A DNA stretch of 33,583 nucleotides, from assembly GCA_036796555.1 (NCBI GenBank), contig DAIRCS010000028.1, forward strand, positions 1-33,583, read 5' to 3'. Origin of the DNA: JAJXWB01 sp036796555. GTDB taxonomy: Bacteria > Pseudomonadota > Alphaproteobacteria > Rhizobiales > Beijerinckiaceae. This document shows positions 7,915-13,724 of this stretch, one piece after another. The position numbers and the translations under genes are program-made. Within the stretch, counting starts at the first letter, position 1; each line of letters begins with the position of its first letter. The notes below the pieces were generated by a model. That model searched no databases. It was given only the letters and a program-made list of their open reading frames with translations, and was not told the DNA's origin.

Positions 7915-8934
7915 CTACAGACCCGCGCCGTATTTCTTGATGGTGGCGTCGAGGTCGGCCTTGATGGCGGTCGCGTCGCCGCCCGCCTTATTCACCGCAT
8001 CCGCCCAGTCCTTCTCGAGCGGCGCGACGACCTTCTTCCATTCGGCGAGCTGGGCGTCCGTGATCTTGTAGACCTCGTGGCCCTCGGCCTTCTTCATCTT
8101 CTCGCGGCCGTTCGCCTCGAAGTCGGCCCAGGGGCCGGCGACCTTCTCGGCCCATTCGGTCGTGCAGTGATTGTCGATCACCTTCTTCTGCGCCGCGGAC
8201 ATGGAATCGTAGAGCGCCTTGTTCATCGAATAGGTGAAGACGGTCGTGTAGAGCGGCACGTCCATGTGATACTTCGTCACCTTGTCGATGCCGAACAGGA
8301 AGACGGAGCCCCAGGGGAAGGTGATGGCGTCAGCGACGCCGCGCTCCAGCGCGTCCCGCGATTCGGGCGCGGAGGCCTGCACGTTGGTGCCGCCGAGCGC
8401 CTTCACCATCTGCCCGATGGTCGATTGGGCCGGACGGATCTTCATGCCGGCGATGTCGCCTGGAACCATGACCTTCTTCGAGCGCGAATGGATCGCGCCG
8501 GGATCGTGGATGAAGCCGAAGCAGTAGTGCGTGTCCTTCATCTCCTTGGCGGCGTATTTGCGATACCAGGCGTCGAAGGCCTGCGTGCCCTTGTGGCCGT
8601 CGCCGAAGATGAAGGGAACCTGGCCGAGCGAGACGATCGGGAAACGGCCGGGCTGGTAGCCGGGATTGACGTAGGTGACATCGGCGATGCCGTCGCGCGC
8701 CATGTCGTAATGGTCGAAGGCCTTACCGAGTTGCTCGGAGGGGAAGAGCGTCGCCTTGATCGTGCCGCCCGATTCCTTCTCGATGTCGTCGGCCCAGACC
8801 TTGGTCGCAGGCACGAGCGGATGCTGCGCCGGCACCCAGAAGGAAATCTTGAGATTGATCTGCTTGTCCTGCGCCTGAGCCGCGCCGCAGCCCAGAGCCG
8901 CCAGAATACCCGCAACCGTCGCCAGTTTCCGCAT
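7915..8934 (-). CDS. TRAP transporter substrate-binding protein (second system)
   Basis: A 339-residue periplasmic DctP-family binding protein. A signal peptide runs to about residue 21 (AQA before QDKQ). The mature protein begins INLKISFWVPAQHPLVPATKVWADDIEK and carries MKIRPAQSTIGQMVKALG, with the arginine that anchors a carboxylate ligand. The ATG at 8934 follows GGGAGGGACG. It differs clearly from the DctP at 1149 (for example HDPGAIHSRSKKV and FPWGSVFLFGID), so it probably binds another organic acid. Its position in a leftward cluster beside hpaH/hpaR suggests an aromatic or ring-cleavage acid; this is inference. It heads the binding protein-small-large permease set. Confidence 0.92.
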   Translation of the reverse strand: MRKLATVAGILAALGCGAAQAQDKQINLKISFWVPAQHPLVPATKVWADDIEKESGGTIKATLFPSEQLGKAFDHYDMARDGIADVTYVNPGYQPGRFPIVSLGQVPFIFGDGHKGTQAFDAWYRKYAAKEMKDTHYCFGFIHDPGAIHSRSKKVMVPGDIAGMKIRPAQSTIGQMVKALGGTNVQASAPESRDALERGVADAITFPWGSVFLFGIDKVTKYHMDVPLYTTVFTYSMNKALYDSMSAAQKKVIDNHCTTEWAEKVAGPWADFEANGREKMKKAEGHEVYKITDAQLAEWKKVVAPLEKDWADAVNKAGGDATAIKADLDATIKKYGAGL

Positions 8935-9052
8935 TCGTCCCTCCCTTAAATCCGCGCGCGACCCGTTTGCCGGGTTCTGACCGTCGCATCCGACAGATAC
9001 GCCTAGGCCGCCGCGGGCCGCCGCGCAAGATCGCCGGCCCTGGGCGTATCCA

Positions 9053-9087
9053 TTAACATGTTAAGGGATTGTCCGCCAGTCGCTCAA
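9053..9087 (-). promoter_or_regulatory. Putative promoter and operator for the second TRAP binding-protein gene
   Basis: The perfect 12-bp palindrome TTAACATGTTAA (9053-9064) lies 119 bp upstream of the binding-protein start. Read on the minus strand, TTGAGC (9082-9087) and TTAACA (9059-9064) are 17 bp apart, so the palindrome would cover the -10 region, a classic repressor position. A near copy is found at 10943-10954. A MarR/HpaR-type repressor is the natural candidate. The -35 part overlaps the stop of the YeeE gene. Confidence 0.5.
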
Positions 9088-10001
9088 GCGACGTTGCGCG
9101 CGAAAGCGCCCCGCCAAAGCCGGGTGCGGGTGACGCGGAAAGAAAGAACGACGGTCGCCAGCATGACGAGCCAAGCGACGACCGCGTGCGGACTGCCGCT
9201 CGGCACGCCGTAGAAGGCGACGACGTCGCTCGCGCCGGGAATGGCGAGAGCGCCCGTCGTCATCAGCGCGCCGCCCGCGAATTCGAAGGGGATGCGCGCC
9301 TTGTCCGGCAGATGGGGACGAAAATGGCCGCGCCAGGCGGCTGCGGCCAGAACGCCGACCAGCAGGCCGGCCAGCACGAGCGCGATCGAGACGGCCTCGC
9401 CGCTGCGGGGCGCAAGCGAACTCGCGGCGTCCATCAGGCTCGTTTCGCCGCGCAGGCCATAAAGCGAGGCCGCGACCGCGCCGAGCAGGACGATGTCGCG
9501 GGCGCGCTCGAGCCGCTTGCGGCTGCGCGCGAGCATGACGAGGGCGAAGGCGGCGGCGGCGAGAACGATCGCCGTCCATCCGGCCTCGTAGGTCATCGAG
9601 AGGCGCGGCCGGTTTTCCGCCCGGGCCGCGTGGGGGACCAGCAGAAGGGCGGCCGCGCCGCCGGCGATCGTGGCCAGAGCCCCCATGTCGCCGTTGGCGA
9701 GGCGTCCCATCGTGCCAATCGTGCAGGCGCCGTTGACGCGGGCGCCGATGCCGAACAGAATCGCGCCAACGAGGCTCCAAGCCGTCGGCGGCGCCCAGGG
9801 CGCGGGATCGCGCAGGCCGAAATAGCCCCAGAGGGTGAAGGCGAGCGTCGCGCTCGCCATGACGATCACCATGGCCGCGAGCGGCTCGAAACGCCCGTCG
9901 GCCATGGCCTTGGAGGCCTTCATGAAACACATGTTGGCGCGCGCCAGCGCCATGCCGGTGAAGACGGCGAGGAGAAGCGTGAGGATGGCGTGCCAGGTCA
10001 T
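9084..10001 (-). CDS. YeeE/YedE family (sulfur transport DUF395) membrane protein
   Basis: A 305-residue protein with about nine hydrophobic helices and an internal two-fold repeat. The first repeat holds the conserved cysteines, Cys25 in RANMCF and Cys93 in NGACTIGTMGR, the signature of YeeE/YedE proteins that bring thiosulfate or related sulfur compounds through the inner membrane. In the second repeat the usual GGC-containing motif is replaced by IPGASDVVAFYG, with Ala257 where cysteine is expected. It therefore may not work like characterised thiosulfate carriers. It lies between the SDR gene and the TRAP genes on the same strand, 93 bp after the SDR gene. Family assignment is firm, function in this cluster unknown. 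Confidence 0.85.
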   Translation of the reverse strand: MTWHAILTLLLAVFTGMALARANMCFMKASKAMADGRFEPLAAMVIVMASATLAFTLWGYFGLRDPAPWAPPTAWSLVGAILFGIGARVNGACTIGTMGRLANGDMGALATIAGGAAALLLVPHAARAENRPRLSMTYEAGWTAIVLAAAAFALVMLARSRKRLERARDIVLLGAVAASLYGLRGETSLMDAASSLAPRSGEAVSIALVLAGLLVGVLAAAAWRGHFRPHLPDKARIPFEFAGGALMTTGALAIPGASDVVAFYGVPSGSPHAVVAWLVMLATVVLSFRVTRTRLWRGAFARNVA

Positions 10002-10094
10002 CAGGCGGAACCGGAGCGATGAAACTGGCGTCTATCTAGGAAGGCGCCGCCCTGTCGGCCAAGAGCGCGTCCGATCACGAAATCGCGCGCGGCT

Positions 10095-10895
10095 TCAGCG
10101 CACCGTGTTCGACAGCCCGCCATCCACCATAATTTCCGCGCCCGTCACGTATTTCGCCTCGTCCGACGCCAGATAGAGCGCCGCCCAGGCGACATCCCAT
10201 GCGTCGCCCATGCGGCCCATCGGCGGCTTGGCGTGGCGTTTGGCGATCAGCGCCTCGGCGTCGCCGCCGGCCTGCTGCCTGGCGAGACGCACGGTGACGA
10301 GCGGCGTGAACATCAGGCCCGGGATGACCGTGTTGATGCGGACGTTCTGCGGCGCATAGCGCACCGCGGCGACCTTGGAATATTGCTGCAAGGCGGCCTT
10401 GGAGGCGGCGTAGGCCGCGAGATCGTGGCCGAGATGCCGCACGCCGGCGATCGAGGAAATGTTGACGATCGACCCGCCGCCCTGCTTCGCCATGCGCGGC
10501 GCGAGGATGCGCGTGGAAAGGTGGACGTAGTCGACGTTGAAGCGGAACTGCGCGTCCCATTGTTCGGGCGTGATTTCCTCGGGGCCGCCGGGGATCGAGC
10601 CGCCGACATTGTTGACGAGGATGTCGATGCGGCCGAGTTTTTTCTCGGCTGCGTCGATGATGCGGGCGAGGTCGACGGCGTCGGTCACGTCGCCGGATAT
10701 GACCGCCATCTCCCGACCTTCCGCCTTGACGAGCCGCGCCGTCTCTTCCGCCGCCGCGCGGTTGAGATCGACGCCGACGATCTCCGCGCCCTCGCGCGCG
10801 AAAAGGATCGCCATGGCGCGGCCGTTGCCGATCCCGGCGCCGACCGAGCCCGCGCCGAGCAGCAGGACTTTCTTGTTCGCGAGCCGTCCGGCCAT
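10095..10895 (-). CDS. SDR family NAD(P)-dependent oxidoreductase
   Basis: A 266-residue short-chain dehydrogenase/reductase. The nucleotide-binding turn is GAGSVGAGIGNGRAMA, a variant of TGxxxGxG. The NNVGG segment replaces the usual NNAG; the catalytic serine lies in NISSIAG and the Tyr/Lys pair in YAASKAA. The C-terminus has the usual VTGAEIMVDGG. I choose the second of two tandem ATGs (10895) because GGAGGAA sits at good distance; the first (10898) is too close. A longer frame to 10934 runs into the promoter. SDRs oxidise or reduce alcohols and ketones; here a role in a catabolic route next to the FAH-family and hpaH genes is likely but the substrate is unknown. It is divergent from the FAH-family gene. 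Confidence 0.9.
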   Translation of the reverse strand: MAGRLANKKVLLLGAGSVGAGIGNGRAMAILFAREGAEIVGVDLNRAAAEETARLVKAEGREMAVISGDVTDAVDLARIIDAAEKKLGRIDILVNNVGGSIPGGPEEITPEQWDAQFRFNVDYVHLSTRILAPRMAKQGGGSIVNISSIAGVRHLGHDLAAYAASKAALQQYSKVAAVRYAPQNVRINTVIPGLMFTPLVTVRLARQQAGGDAEALIAKRHAKPPMGRMGDAWDVAWAALYLASDEAKYVTGAEIMVDGGLSNTVR

Positions 10896-10935
10896 CATTT
10901 CCTCCGATTTCGCGCGGGCGTTTGACCCGTCCACG

Positions 10936-10959
10936 TTGATATTTTACATGTTATATAAT
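10936..10959 (+). promoter_or_regulatory. Divergent promoter region with ACATGT-centred operator
   Basis: The 80-bp gap between the divergent SDR and FAH-family genes is AT-rich in the middle. TTTACATGTTAT (10943-10954) matches TTAACATGTTAA at 9053-9064 in 10 of 12 positions. A perfect TATAAT (10954-10959) lies immediately to the right, 16 bp before the ATG at 10976, and TAAAAT is present on the other strand (10941-10946). A repressor bound here would block both genes. HpaR, encoded at 12987, is the proposed binder; this is inference. Confidence 0.5.
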
Positions 10960-10975
10960 TCGTCGGAGCGCCGCC

Positions 10976-11854
10976 ATGTCCACACGCCCGAAGCTCGCGA
11001 CCTTCCGGATTCCCGGCCGCGACCCCGTCTACGGCCTCGTGCGTCCTGACGGGGCCGTCGAACTCTCCGCACATTTTTCCGACCGCTGGCCGACGCTGCG
11101 CGAAGCGATCGCCGAGGAGGGCGCGCTCCAGAAACTCTGCGACGCCGGCGCGACCGCGGCCGCCGACCATGCGCTCGACACGATCGAGCTTCTGCCGCCG
11201 ATTCCCGCGCCGGAAAAGATCATCTGCATCGGCGTCAACTATCCGGACCGCAACGAGGAATACAAGGACGGGCAGGCCGCGCCGAAATATCCCTCCATGT
11301 TCATCCGCTTTCCGCGCTCGTTCGTCGGCCACGGCGCATCGCTGGTGCGGCCGAAGGCCTCGCCGCAGCTCGACTACGAGGGCGAGGTCGTGATCGTGAT
11401 CGGCAAGGGCGGCCGGCATATCGAGGAGCGCGACGCGCTCTCGCATATCGCGGCGTTGAGCCTGTGCAACGAAGGCACGATCCGCAACTGGGTGCGCCAC
11501 GCCAAATTCAACGTCACGCAGGGCAAGAATTTCGACTCCACGGGCGCGCTCGGCCCGTGGATCGTGCCTTACGAGGACGAAAGCCAGATCGCCGACATCA
11601 GGCTCACGACGCGAGTCAACGGCGAGCTCCGGCAGGACGACCGCACGAGCCGCATGATCTTCGGCTTCCGCTATCTGATTTCCTACATCTCGACCTTCAC
11701 GACGCTCGTTCCCGGCGACGTGATCGTGACGGGCACGCCGACAGGCGCGGGCGCGCGCTTTGATCCGCCGAAATTCCTCGTTCCCGGCGACATCATCGAG
11801 GTGACGGCGGAGGGGATCGGCACGCTGGCCAACGGCGTGGTGGACGAGGTCTAG
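10976..11854 (+). CDS. Fumarylacetoacetate hydrolase family protein
   Basis: A 292-residue FAH-fold enzyme. The N-terminal cap region ends at PPIPAPEKIICIGVNYPDRNEEY, where the catalytic fold starts. The metal-binding acids are visible as Glu135 and Glu137 in LDYEGEVVIVIGK and probably Glu166 in LCNEGTIRNW. It closes with the family motifs KNFDSTGALGPW and VTGTPTGAGARFDPP. FAH-family enzymes hydrolyse, decarboxylate or isomerise ring-cleavage products; HpaG of the homoprotocatechuate route is one member. The neighbour hpaH makes an HpaG-like or acylpyruvate hydrolase role plausible, but the sequence alone does not prove it. The start at 10976 has only a weak GGAG upstream. Confidence 0.9.
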   Translation: MSTRPKLATFRIPGRDPVYGLVRPDGAVELSAHFSDRWPTLREAIAEEGALQKLCDAGATAAADHALDTIELLPPIPAPEKIICIGVNYPDRNEEYKDGQAAPKYPSMFIRFPRSFVGHGASLVRPKASPQLDYEGEVVIVIGKGGRHIEERDALSHIAALSLCNEGTIRNWVRHAKFNVTQGKNFDSTGALGPWIVPYEDESQIADIRLTTRVNGELRQDDRTSRMIFGFRYLISYISTFTTLVPGDVIVTGTPTGAGARFDPPKFLVPGDIIEVTAEGIGTLANGVVDEV

Positions 11855-11878
11855 GATGCTGACGCCGCCGACACGCCA

Positions 11879-12013
11879 GCCGTCATGCCCGCGCTTGTCA
11901 CGGGCATCCACGCCGGGCCGTTGCGAAAGCGCGGCTTCGAGAGCCCGCGCGCTCGCCGTTGCAATGCAGAATTGGCGCGGCGTGGATGGCCGGGACGAGC
12001 CCGGCCATGACGG
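11879..12013. repeat. Mosaic inverted-repeat element between the FAH-family gene and hpaH
   Basis: An imperfect inverted repeat of 35 nt per arm (about 11879-11914 with 11979-12013, about five mismatches) encloses a GC-rich centre. The arms read CCGTCATGCCCGCGC and ...CCCGGCCATGACGG, a wording I know from widely scattered intergenic repeats in Hyphomicrobiales. It fills most of the 177-bp gap. It contains short open frames on both strands but none with a ribosome site or family signal. Confidence 0.75.
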
Positions 12014-12031
12014 GCGTAAGGACAAACACGC

Positions 12032-12835
12032 ATGCTGACGCCAGACGAAATCCTCTCGGCCGCCCGCCGCCTCGACGAGGCCGAACGCACGCGAAAACAG
12101 ATCCGCATGCTGTCGCTCGATCACGCCGGCATGGACATGGCCGACGCCTACGCCGTTCAGAAGGCGTGGATCGACATGAAGGTGAAGGCCGGCCGCACCG
12201 TGCGCGGCCACAAGATCGGCCTCACCTCCAAGGCGATGCAGCTCGCGCTCAACATCGATATTCCCGATTCCGGCTATCTGCTCGACGACATGTTCTTCGC
12301 CGACGGCGCGACGATCCCGACCGCCAAATTCATCGGCACGCGCATCGAGGCGGAACTGGCCTTCGTGCTCAAGACGCCGCTCGAGGGGCCGGACTGCACG
12401 ATATTCGACGTGCTGAACGCGACGGACTATGTCATCCCGGCGCTCGAAATTCTCGATACCCGCATCCTGCGCATGGACCCCGAGACGAAGAAGACGCGCA
12501 CCATCGTCGACACGATCGCCGACAATGCCGCCAATTGCGGGATCGTGACGGGCGGCCGGCCGATCCGGCCCGACGCCACCGATCTGCGCTGGCTCGGCGC
12601 CATCGTTTCGAAGAACGGCGCGATCGAGGAGACGGGGCTGGCCGCCGGCGTGCTCAACCATCCCGCCAACGGCGTCGCCTGGCTCGCCAACCGTCTTGCC
12701 GCGCACGGCGGGGCGCTGAAGGCGGGCGAGATCGTGCTGGCGGGATCGTTCATTCGTCCGATCGAAGCCCGCAAGGGCGATACGATCGTGGCGGATTATG
12801 GGGCTTACGGAACCGTGAGCTGTTATTTCGGATGA
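12032..12835 (+). CDS. hpaH: 2-oxo-hept-4-ene-1,7-dioate hydratase (HpaH)
   Basis: A 267-residue hydratase of the FAH-related hydratase family. The sequence follows E. coli HpaH almost phrase by phrase: KAGRTVRGHKIGLTSKAMQ, LLDDMFFADGA, RIEAELAFVL, FDVLNATDYVIPALEILD, DTIADNAANCGIVTGGRPI, and GVLNHPANGVAWLANRLA. The Glu pair in IEAELAF is the expected magnesium site. HpaH adds water to 2-oxo-hept-4-ene-1,7-dioate in the homoprotocatechuate meta-cleavage pathway, giving the substrate of the HpaI aldolase. The ATG at 12032 follows AAGGAC. The other pathway enzymes (HpaD, HpaE, HpaF, HpaI) are not in the window. It lies between the FAH-family gene and hpaR, separated from each by a palindromic repeat. 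Confidence 0.93.
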   Translation: MLTPDEILSAARRLDEAERTRKQIRMLSLDHAGMDMADAYAVQKAWIDMKVKAGRTVRGHKIGLTSKAMQLALNIDIPDSGYLLDDMFFADGATIPTAKFIGTRIEAELAFVLKTPLEGPDCTIFDVLNATDYVIPALEILDTRILRMDPETKKTRTIVDTIADNAANCGIVTGGRPIRPDATDLRWLGAIVSKNGAIEETGLAAGVLNHPANGVAWLANRLAAHGGALKAGEIVLAGSFIRPIEARKGDTIVADYGAYGTVSCYFG

Positions 12836-12854
12836 GGCTCGTGCATCGGCCTGA

Positions 12855-12976
12855 CCCCCTCCCTGACCCTCCCCCGCTTCGCGGGAGAGGGGGCTGCAGG
12901 CGTCGCAGGTCTCATCCTGCGCAAAGCCACGCATCTGTTCCCTCTCCCGCGAAGCGGGGGAGGGCCAGGGAGGGGG
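12855..12976. repeat. Long inverted repeat upstream of hpaR
   Basis: Arms of 37 nt (12855-12891 and 12940-12976) pair with a single mismatch (12866/12965) around a 48-nt spacer. Each arm again holds its own palindrome built on CCCGCTTCGCGGG or CCCGCGAAGCGGG, so the element can fold as one long stem or two short ones. It shares the CCCTCTCCCGC...GCGGGAGAGGG core with the pair at 7771-7893. It occupies the gap between hpaH and hpaR and ends 10 nt before the hpaR ATG. Confidence 0.9.
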
Positions 12977-12986
12977 CGGAAGGACC

Positions 12987-13511
12987 ATGAGCGACGCCGA
13001 CACCCGCGCCACATCCCCCGTGCGCATCCGCCACTTCTCGCGCTCCCTGCCGATGTCGCTGCTGCGCGCGCGCGAGGCGGTGATGCGGCACTTCCGGCCG
13101 GCGCTGCGCCGGCACGGCATGACCGAGCAGCAATGGCGCGTGCTGCGCGCGCTGATGACGCGGCCAGGCATGGAAGTGTCGGAACTCGCGGAGGCGACGT
13201 TCCTGCTCGGCCCCAGCGTCTCGCGCATCCTGCGCGACCTCGAGGGGCTCAGGCTGATCACGCGGCGGCTCGACAAGGCCGACCAGCGCCGCAGCATCAT
13301 CGCGCTCTCGACGGAAGGCGAGGCGCTGATCGAGCGCGTGTCGCCGCAATCGGAAATGATCTACGCCGAGATCACGCGGCGCTTCGGCGCGCAAAAGCTC
13401 GCGGAATTGCAGAGCATGTTGCGTGAGCTGGAGAGCGTGCTGAGCGAGGGCCCGCCGATCGAGGGCGAGCCGGGTGAGAAGGAGCAACCCGGGCCTAGGC
13501 CCTCATCCTGA
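12987..13511 (+). CDS. hpaR: Homoprotocatechuate operon regulator HpaR (MarR family)
   Basis: A 174-residue MarR-family repressor. The stretch SRSLPMSLLRAREAVM, then MTEQQWRVLRAL, VSELAEATFLLGPSVSRILR and RLDKADQRRS, is the hallmark wording of HpaR and covers the winged helix-turn-helix (about residues 45-110). The C-terminal dimer helices follow to about residue 155. HpaR represses the hpa meta-cleavage operon in enterobacteria and is released by 4-hydroxyphenylacetate or related acids. Targets here are probably the divergent SDR/FAH-family promoter and the TRAP operon, both holding an ACATGT-centred palindrome. The last residues and the stop come from a palindromic repeat unit (13500-13512), so the tail after about residue 158 is probably not conserved. 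Confidence 0.92.
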   Translation: MSDADTRATSPVRIRHFSRSLPMSLLRAREAVMRHFRPALRRHGMTEQQWRVLRALMTRPGMEVSELAEATFLLGPSVSRILRDLEGLRLITRRLDKADQRRSIIALSTEGEALIERVSPQSEMIYAEITRRFGAQKLAELQSMLRELESVLSEGPPIEGEPGEKEQPGPRPSS

Positions 13512-13715
13512 GAGTCTGACTCGAAATTCGCTGCAAACCCACGCCCCTCATGCTGAGGAGGCGGCGAAGCCGCCGTCTCGAAGCATGATCCAGGGATTCG
13601 CGCCTCGGCCACCCTTCGAGACGCGCCTTGCAGGCGCTCCTCAGGGTGAGGAGTTGAGGTTACGCGGGCCCTGCTTCGGGACAGCGCTGCGCGCCTCCTC
13701 AGCATGAGGACGAGG
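13500..13715. repeat. Mosaic repeat element between hpaR and the chemoreceptor gene
   Basis: Perfect 18-bp terminal arms (13546-13563 and 13692-13709, core CCTCATGCTGAGGAGG) bound a 164-bp block with inner hairpins such as GGCGGC-GAA-GCCGCC. A related partial unit CCCTCATCCTGAG lies at 13500-13512 and overlaps the stop codon of hpaR; another related unit (TCCTCAGGGTGAGGAG) is at 13638-13653. This is the CTCATGCTGAGGAG / TTCGAGACGCGCC repeat type known from Hyphomicrobiales chromosomes. It fills the convergent gap and could stop transcription from both sides. Confidence 0.8.
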
Positions 13716-13724
13716 ATTGAATCC

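Noticed and set aside
8872..8934. Possible lipobox (LAALGC) in the second TRAP binding protein
   Set aside because: The residues before the cysteine do not fit the lipobox consensus, and a normal signal-peptidase I site (AQA) follows a few residues later.
11856..12038. A short plus-strand open frame before hpaH
   Set aside because: It is made almost wholly of the inverted-repeat element and has no ribosome site; such repeats often give short open frames.
10895..13300. An 801-codon minus-strand open frame opposite the FAH-family gene, hpaH and hpaR
   Set aside because: Antisense to three recognised genes and runs through two palindromic repeats; no domain is visible.
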